NCBI RefSeq assembly: GCF_003590095.1
Contig: NC_039478.1
Span: 16,492,001 to 16,556,000 of the forward strand
Origin: Trichoplusia ni
Lineage: Eukaryota; Arthropoda; Insecta; Lepidoptera; Noctuidae
DNA length: 64,000 bases
Direction of reading: 5' to 3'
The notes beneath the pieces were generated by a model. The model was not told where the DNA came from and ran no database searches. It saw only the letters and a list, made by a program, of their open reading frames with translations. The position numbers were made by a program, and so were the translations under genes. Below are positions 1 through 12,000 of the stretch, in pieces. The first letter of the stretch is position 1. Each line of letters begins with the position of its first letter.

Positions 1-2766
1 CCTCTCAGAAAAGCCGACAGAATTTATCACTTCAACGTTCAGAACACGTATCGAAGAACTTAATAAAACTTAGCTACCTACAGTACAATTTGAACACTCA
101 TCCAGAATTTAAAAAAACGTGTGAAAATTCATTCTTCTTACACACACTTTGACTGACAGCCTCATTAATGAATAATTTATATAATTATACTGAATGCATA
201 ATAGTTAATTTTTAGAGGACAAAAAATATGACCTATTCGTATGGTCGTAATATATTTGTGGAATTTGACGTAAACCGCAATTGTGGAATTACCCGTGAAT
301 TTTCCGCGTCGCCTTTGTTTTGGAAAATACAAAAAAAAAATGTTCTATGTGTAAAGGTAAATCAAGAGATCAATTAACCATTACCACATTTAAGTCTGTA
401 TGTATCTTTCTTTATTCGGTTGATTATCTTACATTTATTCTTCCTGATTTATAGGGACTGTAACGTATCAATTCATATAAGATCAAGCTACGCATTTGTC
501 ATTCGATATTGGGTAGCGAATAAAAAATATAGGTGTTTCCGTATTCGCTTTGTGGTTCAAGTTCAAGATTCCGCCCGCCTGGGTTATTGACCGGCCTCGG
601 TACATGCGCGACGGGCGAATTAACTTTTCTCTGCTAAAATTTTTCCAAACTGCCTAAAAATTGGTTTATATTAACAGGCGTAAATCTGCCTTTGAAATAT
701 CGAAATTCCAATATTCAAGAGCACTTTGAAACCGTTTAAATACATCTTATTTTCAGTTTTATTTTTACCGACTGCGTCTCGTCGTTCATTCAACATTTTG
801 GGTATTGATTATCCTCGTATCTAAAGCCGTTGTTTGAACAAGGTTCCGGTAAGCCCTTTTATTGTCCTTTGAGGCTTAATACAATCGGTTAGGGACATAG
901 ATTTACTTTATGTTGTTTGATAATGCCTTTGTTTTTGTTAGTTTCCGCGGTGTCATAATGTGTTTTCATAGTTAGCTGATAAATGAATAGTTTTTATTAA
1001 ACCCATCATGAAGTTAATTTAAAATATGATACCTCGTAGATTCGTTTAAAATTTTTGTTCGAAATAGTTTGAGTCTGTTCGGCTATGGTGGCGACTAGAC
1101 GTTGGTTCACGGGAACAATGGTGCGTTGGTGGTGTTATTGATTGGCAGCAACAGGTGTCTAGGGCGTCTCGTCCCCCGCATCCTGCTTCGCACCATCACC
1201 TTCACTTTCTTCTTCAACACAAAGCTTTTAAGACCTATCAAACATCTTGAATACATTTCCTTAAAAGACGTCTTCCCTTGTTCCCTAAGACTTTTTACCC
1301 TCGAAGCTACCTAGCCTTTGTAAATTAGCATTTCCCTAAAATTTATCATAATTATTTTAGGCCTAAGGTTTATTGTTCGCTGCCACGCAATTTCGTTTAT
1401 GATAAACGACTCTAAACCTCAGTTATTAAAGCAACTTCTAATTCGTAATAAAAATGACAATTAACTAACGCAAAGCATTTTAATGAAAATAAAGACTCGA
1501 CCGTCAGCTAATGGAACTCGACTTCTTAATTAAAATCTGTGAGAATTGCGTTGAACAGCCGCCTGTAGTGTTGTAGTCGTGATGTCGAGTTTTTCCATCT
1601 TGTTCGAAGCACGATTATCTTTATTGGCGTATCCAGTCGATAGCAATGTAAGCGTGTTTATCCGCCGGCAATCGATCTCTCGCAGTCAATTTGTTTGGTG
1701 TGTTGTGTGTAAATCGGTTCCCGAGCGCTACGACCGTCGTAGTTGGTTGCAATTTATCGATAAGCTGTTACTGTTTACTCCACTGCCTTCCCTAGTCGAG
1801 GGCAACGTGGCAATGACGCTGAAAAATGGATTGTTAGACTGTATTGTGCTTGGGGACGTTGGGACCCGAGCTGTCCACACCTTTATGTTTCACTTTACTG
1901 AAGGTTATTTTATTGAGTCTTGACATTAACTCGGATGATTTTTTTGTAGAAGTTTCTTAATTCTGTTTTATGTTTCCGCTTATTTAATGGTCAGTTAAAA
2001 ATATATGAAGTAACTCATGCGTAACTAAGATGGTTTTATCGCATTGTATGCTATCGTCTTCCGTATCGGCAGTGTTTATTAACATTGGGCCTCCATTTAG
2101 TTTTTGTACGTCTGATTCTTCTTTTTTATTAGTAAGTATAATAAAATAATTTGAAAATAAAAAAATTGTACTACTGTTTTCCTTGTATTTTTTCACTGCA
2201 CATATTTCTACTTCAAAATTACTGCTTAAAAATTGCGTGATGAATACTAGAATTTTAAATCAATTTATATGCATGGATGTTGATGAGAATCAAACAAAGG
2301 TGGGAAGGCATTGATATCAAGTTTAAAAATAGACTCTGATACCTAGAAAAACCGCCACGAATACCAAAAGAGTTCATCATAAGTCCGTAACAAAAGAACA
2401 TCGGAATTTTATTAAGAATTTCAAAAGTTAACGATAATTTCATTAATGTTCCATTCAACGCATCGATATGTATTAGCCGGATGTTATTGTGTATTCTATA
2501 CGCGACAAGTGATTGTTGACAAAACGAACGATGCCGAGTGCTTTCCGAATTAACTACGAATTCCGTACTTATAAGGAAAACATTTTGATAACATCGTATC
2601 ACGGCGACGGCGCGGACGTGTAACCCTAAACCAGTTGACGGTTGAGTTACAAAGCCGTAATATCATAAGGTTACCTTATTTGATACTTGACCGAAAGAAT
2701 AACATGTATTTCGTAGCTTCTAACACATCAAACATTTCCGTAACTTGGTTTTGCGACGACTGTTAC

Positions 2767-2822
2767 TTGTGTAAGCGAGACAGCGCACTATACAGCGTAG
2801 AGTGGCATCTCCCTTCCACAAC
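2767..2822. repeat. Short foldback repeat GTGGAAGCGAGAC family, copy
   Basis: TTGTGTAAGCGAGACAGCGC pairs imperfectly with AGAGTGGCATCTCCCTTCCACAA around TATACAGCG; followed by CTGCAACAAC. Confidence 0.6.
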
Positions 2823-5749
2823 TGCAACAACCTCAGCTTAAGATTTGGTAGGCCCCTGGACATCAGATTATTTGAAGTGTATATTTGATTATTCAATCCG
2901 ATTCAATCTTTATTGTTGTTCGACATTTCTTCGTTTCAATTTTGAATTCGGTTTTAGACAAAAATACACCAATATTGCTTACCTTTTCAAGTAGTAACCT
3001 GCAGTTAGTGTATAGCATAAACACTTTTTAGTACCCCTGTTATGTATTAGGAAACACTTAAGTCTATTATCCATAATTATAGATTAGATATATACCTAAT
3101 TGGTTTACTCCAATAATATCTAATTTAATTTCCCTAATACAGAGATGTGTATTTAGATTGTCCGTATCAGGAATGTCAAAAATAGAATCGAGATCGCTGA
3201 TTACATTGTTTGTTCTATGATTTAAGATATCAGTGGCAAAATTTCCAAATAAATAATCTTTATTTAAATGTTTTTTTTTTTTTAAGTAATCTGGATGAAG
3301 GACATCCTAAAATCTAATAGAAATATCTTACCACAGATGACGGCTATTTAGAATAATTAGAATTATACCGATGGATGTATAGAGATATACATATGTACGT
3401 CTTTATTTCAACGCACTAACGATTATTTAAGGCACTTCGTTGCAATAGACGTAGTCCAACTTAACAGTCATGGTGATAACATCTAAACTTTATTGATCGC
3501 AAACTTTAATGAAACGTTAAGCGAAGCAATAATGGCTCTATAAACTACATGGCAATTAAAATTCCTAATCCATGTCGAATCTAAGTATGACCTCGTAAAA
3601 CAGAAGTCTTCGAGTGAAGCGAAGCGATCATTTACGAATGGATGGATCGACACCAGAGTAATCATTCTGGTTTCGATTCAACAATTCGTAACCATAAAGA
3701 AGTAGAATTATTTACGCAATAAAGAGTTTCTTTAAAGAAGCAGATTTAGTATCGTTTTAAATGTTAAACGACTGTCTCCGTTGAAGCTTATGGTCAATTT
3801 GATCCATCAAAGAGATTTATCCTTAGGATAAAATAAGCTAAAAAGAGGATAAGTGAGTAATGATAAAACTGTCCGAAAAGTTACAAATTCTACAACGTTA
3901 TTGCTGCCTTCAAAATATAAAGTTAACAGACAATCTAATTTACTACAACATTTTGGGCAAAGCAGTCATATATACAACAAACTTCACCTGTCGGATTCAC
4001 AGACCATTAGAGTTCCCTTGATAAACGTAGCCCACTGAATGTACTTAATTCACTCAATACCTACATCAGTATATCGTTACATGTCACCTGCGTACTTAAG
4101 CCGGTATAAACATATGATGTGACGTCACGCGTCAGGTGGCAACCGGCCATTTTAATCTAACAAAAAACCGGAACCTTAAGCCGTCAGACCGTTACATTGA
4201 TACCACATGTCTTCATTATTCAAGGTAGGTTCGTTGTTAAGCTATCGAGAGGTTCTCGAACTCCTTAAGCATGGGAAAAGGATAACAGTTAGGTCATGAC
4301 AAAATTAGGCATTTGAAACAATGTGGCTACTACAAAAATTGTAGACAAATTCTGTTGAGTGGTTGAGATAAAAAAATGATATCTATCAGTAGGTGTAACT
4401 AATACGTTGAATGTAAAAGTCACGCTTTTACGTGTCATTGCTAAACTGCTCAACCGTTTTACTAAGCTTGAACTCCAGGAAATAGGCTACTTTTACCGCA
4501 ATAACTGTAACACGGGAAAGCCGCAGACAAAGTCTATATATTCATATATAGGGCTATCTGAAATAATTGCTGTATCATCAATCCCCTCATCAAAAATATC
4601 GATTGACACAGAAAGCTTATCATTCAACCAACTTTCCCCCATTTGCCGAGATAAGTGTTTGGCATTATAAATCACTACTATCATTGGCAAACAACGATCG
4701 CTCCGATACATCACTTGTTATCACGACCAAAGCCGTGGGAACTGCGTTCAACCAGTTTAACTAGAACACTGATATCGATAAGCTTTATTGGACTTCCATG
4801 TAATTAAGTGTCAATGCTTGTATCCTACATGATTCATAACTCACTGATCACGACTGGGAAGTATCTGAAGTTTTTAGGTTGGTAGACACGCCTCCACATC
4901 GGAGTAACGTTACAAGATTGTTCCCAATATGTCTGGAGACAGGAAAAATAGAAGGAAAGGAAAGCATCCCATTGGTTTTAGGCGGTGACAGTTCGATAAA
5001 CCCCCAGGCAGTTCCGGAGTGGAAGAAATCTGATATGATTTCGGTGAATCTTAAAACAGGATTTTTAATATCGTTTTTCGTCTTACAGTGTTGCATTTAT
5101 ATTGCCATAGGATTGACAATATTATTTATTTGCATTTTCGGATTATAATAACAATTTTTAACTATAAATAACTGGTAACACAGCAATTACTGAGGATAAT
5201 AATTAATGAATGGTTTTAGAAGCCCTCGCACCCCATGACTTGAGTTGTAGGCATAACTATTATAGCAAGGTTGTCTTCAATACTGTTTGTTTTCAATAAT
5301 TTACTCCATGTACTGTATATAATACAACTACATATGTATATTCAATTAACTATGATTCAAAAGGTTGATCAAATCGATTATAAATATGAGGAACTTCTGA
5401 ATCATGCGAAATTTAGATCTTCTATCAATAAAACATTTAATATTACATGAAAGTTATTTTTAAATACAGATTTTGTTACTGATATGATATAGGAAAGTGA
5501 TTTCGAATCATTTAGTACAAAGGCAACTAGTACCGTTTATAAACTCAAATAAAACTATTTTCCTTAATTTAATAGTTTTGTATGTATAATGTTAAATGTT
5601 CAATAATTAATTATCCTTTATTGTGACCTGTAGGTGATAATGTTATTTTAGAATTGCCTATTATATTTATTTGCATCATTATACTTATTGTAATGTTTTC
5701 TTTTTTAATATAACTGCTCTTAAGCGTCTAAGTTTTGCTAGGAAATATT

Positions 5750-5850
5750 TAGGGCTCCTTGACAGGATTTCATGAACCGTGATAGGTAGACAGTTGAAAT
5801 TTCCACAAATCATATATTTCTGATGCAACTTTATCAAAAAATACTAAAAC
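5750..5850 (+). repeat. Dispersed retroelement tail fragment
   Basis: Contains ATGAACCGTGATAGGTAGAC and AGTTGAAATTTCCACAAATC, then ATACTAAAACTGATAAT. Related pieces are near 9785-9835, 46335-46385, 51180-51245, 51750-51850 and 58860-58990, so this is one of the most frequent dispersed repeats in the window. Confidence 0.55.
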
Positions 5851-8800
5851 TGATAATCGACGTCAGGCAAGGATTTTAACGGTCATACTTTTGTGGTGGA
5901 TGACACATATATCTGACAGTAGGACCTACTCACAATTTTTGTTCATCCAATCGGTTTGTTTATTGACTTTTTGACTACTTGTACGCAACCCTCAGTATCG
6001 CAAGTCAGACTCGCACATGACTGATTTAAAATCTTATTGCATTAACCTAAATTATCATCATTAGAATGTATTAAACATACGAACATAATTTTCAACGATA
6101 TTCCTCAAAGTTATGCCGTATCTCAGTAAGTGCAACTGTGACTGCTATAAGAGTTATCGCTCCTGCGTTTATCAGGCAAGTTCATTAGCACCAGCTGATA
6201 ACGATGACGAGACCGTTTTACCCCTAATGTAGGAAGTCTTGTAAATAACAATTATTAACAATTAACACGGGAATATTTTACCCAGAATACATTAAACCGA
6301 CTAAAATAATTTGATGATAAATTGACTATTTTTTCTGCTTAACTTGAACTGTTACCACGTTTTCAATGCATACAAGAACTTACGTGTAATGAATGATTTA
6401 TAATGTTTTCGATAAACAATTTATATAACAATACGTCGACTATTCTCAAAAATGGTCATGCAAAGTGATGTTATATTTCATGCATTTTCTATAAATATTG
6501 AAAAAGGATTTGTTTTCATAGGGTTCTGATAGCAGGAAATTGCTTATACGAGTACTAATCTAAACTCGAAATTTATCTATCCCATTTTTTTTATCTAAAA
6601 CATTTCATTTTCCTTGTGTACTCGCGAACTCTCTTACACAACCACTGCTTATTACTTTGGCGTGGCGGTAAGCTCTGCATCAAAATACAGTAAAACGGTA
6701 AATTCGTTAACACTCAAAGTTATTACCTGCGCTGCGTTTCTCAGTAACTCAGAGCTATGAATGAATCGTCTTCGTCGAGTCCGTTTCGAAATATTTCAAT
6801 AGCGAGCTCTGAGGGTCAATCAATAAACTATTCTTTTTTACGCTGATTCATATGAAACAGGTGTTGAGCCTTTACTTATGTAGAGTCTTGTAGTAATGAT
6901 GTGGTTCTTGGGTTGGTCTCCAGCTGATTACGTTCTTGTTGTGGGGTATTCGTTGAATTTAAAGGTCTCTTCCTTTTATTCGTATACTGACTGGTTACGG
7001 CAAAACTAATTCAGCTGGTACTGGTCTGTATTTGTATATGCTTGCTGTTTTGCTCGCTTGGATGTTGTTTATAGTTGCAAAAAAAACTTTCCTTAACGAA
7101 GTGGGATAAAAATAGGTGTGAATCAAAGGTGACCGCTACCCCATTGCAAATTTTATGACAATCTGTTCTTTTGGGCGTACACACACACGTTTTCGCATTT
7201 ATACTCTTGTGTGACTGACACTAGATACGCCTTTGAATGTCAGAATCTTGAAGAATTTATTGAGAATGACTTTAGCACAAGAATTAATAATAAACGTCAA
7301 ATATGCACTGGCTAAAAACACAGTAGGTACATGAGTTTCCATGTTTCTAAAGTTATTTCGTACTTACATAAAATAATATCATGTTAGCTGTTGGTACAGT
7401 AAACAGTGCAAAGTTTTAATTAATAATCATATGTTAGTAGAAACAAACTAGGTACTACATAATATGACGTCAATGCGTTCTTTGATCCCATCTCATCTAA
7501 ATTTCGCCAGTTCGTGTAAAAAATAAAACGATAATAAGATTTCATGAATTCATTGTCTCATATACAGTCGATTTAATAACAATAACTTAAAATTACGATG
7601 TACTTGACTCCATAAGTTTAGATACTGAGCTAAACAATCGTGGTGATTATTTTTATATATAACTCTGTTTTAAAATTAAATAGCGAGTAAAAGCCAATGA
7701 TAAACAATAATAAAGATTATTGAATGAATTTCCCGTCGAACAATGGTTTATTTATTAAATGTGTTTATTTAATGAAGTAGTCATATTTTACAATACATTA
7801 CAATTACATGAAAATTATTGGTTCGATATACATAGAGCTTTTTCGCTGGGGTCAAAAACAAAAATATACGTATGTTCCCATTATTTCTCCGTTGTTTTCT
7901 TTATTATCAGTTTAGATAACATTGCTAGCGTAACCCACTTACTTCGAACTGTGATAATAGAGTCAACTTCCTAAGTAACAACCACCATTCATGTTCGAAA
8001 ACACATTTATTTTCAAGCATTTAAGTCTTGATAAACATAGTTCGGGGTATTTCTTCGCAATGTAGTTTGCATGGCGTCCCCATGGTCTCAGGTAGAAGGA
8101 AAGGGTGAAATACTAATGCCATAGCGAAGAAGTCCATTAGACTTCCCCCAGTTTAAAAAAGAAAATCAGCTTTCCTAATTGTTTGTGTTTTTGCAGTATT
8201 TTAAATAAGCGTCAACAAAAAAAAAGTGTTACATAATATAAATACATAATGTTGACCTAAATTAAAACAGCTAAATGTCCAATGCTAGTACAATAAATTC
8301 ATCTAAAGACCAATAATGGACATTTAACGTAACTGTCGTTCTTCGGGCTATTCCGCTCTAAGGGGACAAATGCGTAGTGCTTAAAAAGCAATTTGTATTA
8401 GACTGCTCTTTGCTCTATTCTTTCAAGTTGAAAAAAGACTATCCCTGAGTTTTGTTGAGTTTCTATGTTTCTTCACAGGGTAGCCAGCTAGGAAATGTTA
8501 ATTTAGGAAAGCTAGAATTGTCTTGTAAATGTGATATTTACTCGATTTAGGGAATAAACTTTTTCTTTCAATATCAAGGAAAGTTTTAGGGGCAGAGCTG
8601 CCTATTCATTTAGCTAATACAGAACTGGCATGTCTTATGTTTAGAAAAACTTTGTAAACCTTAATGTCCACAACCAATTATTTAGGTAAAGCTAACCTTG
8701 AACAAAAATCAACCTCGTTTTATATCAGGGAGTTTTAGTTCAGAATCAAGCTCTAAAACTGTGCTAAAACGTCGATTTTCAACGACATTATTTAAAATCG

Positions 8801-8988
8801 CCCGAGTTTGTAAATATTCAATCATATTTTATTGGCAATGTATAATAACTGAACTTCCTCAATTCCCAGAAAAAGAGGCTCGATATACTAAATGTTAACG
8901 TATATTTTAAATCAAAGAATCTCCATTTAGCAGTAAGGGTTAATATATCTTTTCCATGTCGTTAATGTTATTTTTCTTTTTATTACAG

Positions 8989-9073
8989 AAGTGGCTTGGC
9001 GCGGCGGGACCGGCGGGCCGCGCCATGGGTAACAAGTGCTGCAGCCGCCGTCATGACCCAGATAGACCTCTGG
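8989..9073 (+). CDS. Src64B: Src64B first coding exon with 5'UTR part
   Basis: A pyrimidine-rich acceptor ending in TTACAG at 8983-8988 opens the exon, so at least one non-coding exon must lie upstream. The ATG at 9025-9027 sits in a GC-rich context (GCCATGG) and starts MGNKCCSRRHDPDRPL. The donor is GTGAGT at 9074; the exon ends one base into a codon. The coding part is 9025-9073. Confidence 0.93.
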
Positions 9074-12000
9074 GTGAGTTATATCACTTGGAAATGTTTA
9101 CTTCTTACTCTATATACTTTGATTTACAATGTATTAACACATATAAACATGATATTGCTTCTGGATGACTGTGTTCAGATTTCAATCGTCAGCTGCTTTA
9201 ATCGTGGCTGCTGTATGATACAGCAGCCACGATTTTAGCTGACAGAATGTTTTATAAGCCGTAAACGTTTCATAGTTAATATTTTTTTTTCGCGCATCAA
9301 AAGCCCTTTCTGTTTCAGAATGTAAACTAGGGAACAAGCAGAAAAGTATTTATTTAAAGTTGTTTCTGCCAAAGCATGCAGTTTTAATAGAGTCATGTTT
9401 TAGAACCGTATATTATTCCAATACCTTTCATTGTAAGGATCCTTAAATATCTCTAATATTTTGCTAAAATTTCAGTAATTTGTATAAATGTCGTATTCAA
9501 TGTTTATTTACGCCATGGGGGACTCCATGGATGGCGCCCTTTTGTAAACGATTATGATAAGGCATAGGTATTACTCGTAATCTTTGACCTACTTTACCTT
9601 CTTAACATACCTGTTGATTAGTTATATGACTACGTAAACATTATGTTAGATAATACCTCTTGGGAGAAAAAGATTGATCACTGGTCATGGTTATAAACGT
9701 TGCTTTACTTCGATTATTTGTTGTTATTGAAGCAAAAGAAATACATCGTATGAAAATTTCAATTTTCTTGACTTGAGAATTCTTGACATACAGCTTGGTG
9801 ACAGAAAGACAGACTGTGCCGTAGTAATAGGGTTCCGTTTCAACCAAAAAATTACGACAAAATGTTCATTTCCACGTATACAAAAAATGTCCTCCTCAAT
9901 ATTTAAATCTATGCCCCAGTTCCCTACAAACAGTTTGACTAATAACTCTTCCGAAACAACTGCAAAATATATTTACAGTCGCGACTCGCGTATTATCCGA
10001 AACTATTTCTTAAAGAAAATAAATTGGATTTCTTATTGCTTTTAACAATAAATAACGACTTAGAAACCCCTACTTTTCACGAGGCTTGACACGCGCGAAA
10101 CGAGTTCTTATTCCACCTCTTATTTTTGACAGCGATTTGAATAGGATTATTTAAGAGAAATGAACATATTTTATGAACATATATTTTTCATAAACTATTA
10201 CTATGCTCCCTTTGATATTCTTACCTTAAAGTTACTACTGAAGCCCTTCTTATTATATTTTAACATATTTACTCTAAAAATCGACCAAGTGCGAGTCGGA
10301 CTCATGAACCGAGAGATCAATACAAAAATATGTGGTGTTTCTAAAAATTATGTTATATTTCAGTAGCTAAATCAATATGCTCAAAGTTTAGTCTATTATT
10401 CCAAGAAATCAGAATAATCAGTTAAACTTTACGCTTAATACTAATACGAATATTACAACAATATTAAACACAACTCAAATAGTTGTACTTAAATTAGAAA
10501 ACTTCGACTGCGAAATGTATGTTCTAAAACTATTAAATTCTACTGTCATAACTTCTAAAACTTTTTGAAAAGCATTTTTATTTAAACTTTAGTTATTTGT
10601 TATAGTATCATTCAGTATCCAAATATACACAGACTTGTATTATACAAGAATATATTAACCTAAGTTACACTCAGAGCAATCTTCCGTTGAATTGTTTCTC
10701 ATCTACAGCTACAATAGTAACTGGTCAACGAGTGCTTATCTACAAACTGACTCATCTAACGACCACCTACATACGAATGACACACACATAATAACACACC
10801 AAAACTGGCAACATAACAATCATTAACAATAGAAATCATTATAATCACTAAAACATAAATTCGTGGTCTTAGTCAGCGACTGATCTAAGTACGGGATAAT
10901 GTTGCCCAGGTATATGGTTGAGGAGGTCAGATAGGCAGTCGCTCATTGTTAAACACTGGAAGGTACTTAGCTGAATCCGGTTAGACTGAAAGCCGACCCC
11001 AGCGTAATTGGGAATAGGCTAGGAGGATGACGATGAGTCAGCGACTGATGGTTTAAAATTTTGCCTTTGTATTTAATAGAAAATATTATCCGCTTCACGG
11101 CTCTCTTTAATAATAAAGATAAAGTATATTCTGGGAAAAGGAGCTTCGTGGCCTTGTTACAGTTCCACAAATGGTCGATCACGGGTTAAGTTACACTTGA
11201 AACTGTTGGTCATAGTTCCATAACAGTTGGGAAAAGACTAGAATGATGATGAAAATAATATTCTGGGTTCAACAACCACAGCCTGGGGTTTCAGGACTAA
11301 ATCTTAAAGTAAAGCAAAGACGGTTTTAATTCCGAAAGCGTTCGGCGTTTTACATTACATAGAGCAGGGTCTCTTTTTAAAAATGGCAAAAATCTTAGTT
11401 TAAAAGTTAGTTGTAAAACCCCAGACCATTATTCTAAAACAAAGAAAAACCCAGATCCTTTTATACAGCCAAAAGTACTAATCTCCTTGAGAAGAACAAT
11501 AGCAAAAAAGATTTATTCACACGATCTTAAAAGCAAGCATCACAATTATTTGCGTTTAGTACTACTTACATGTGGCTTTGAGGTCACAGTATTGTTTAGA
11601 AACAGCATCAACTACGCTTCAATGTTCAAATAAATCAAGCAATAACAGATTCGATGTTATTAATTAATCGTAAGAAAGGTCAATGATTGCATTAGAATAC
11701 CAATAGCTGTTATGATACTTGGGAAATGTGTTGCCCAACACAAACGTAACATAAGTAAATACAATTGTTAAGCATATAATTAAATTAAACTGTTGATCCG
11801 ATTTGCGTAATCGGTTGTGTGCGTGACTGCATTATTTCGATTATCGTGATGAAAATATACCATCATAGCAGAATAGTTGTATAAGTAGAAGTGTTTTATT
11901 GAACTAAACTTATACTGTTATTATTTACGAGTTGTATCATATAGCAGTACGGAAGGGTTGACATAACAATAGACAATTCTTACATCATATATATTTATTA

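Larger units (their letters stand above)
1..8988. other. Upstream region, probably promoter and 5' introns of Src64B
   Basis: No exon can be supported here. The acceptor at 8988 shows that a non-coding Src64B exon lies somewhere upstream, inside or before this window. A CpG-richer stretch at about 1550-1780 is one place where it could start. Apart from a short foldback at 2767 and a retroelement tail at 5750, the sequence is unremarkable AT-rich DNA. Confidence 0.45.

Noticed and set aside
1579..1923. 114-codon plus-strand frame in the upstream region
   Set aside because: Starts with GTG, has no recognised domain or splice context; kept only as a possible promoter area.
4879..5148. 89-codon frame with a hydrophobic C-terminal segment, and an antisense frame over the same place
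   Set aside because: No ATG at the start of the frame, no family match, and both strands are open, which suggests low stop density by chance.
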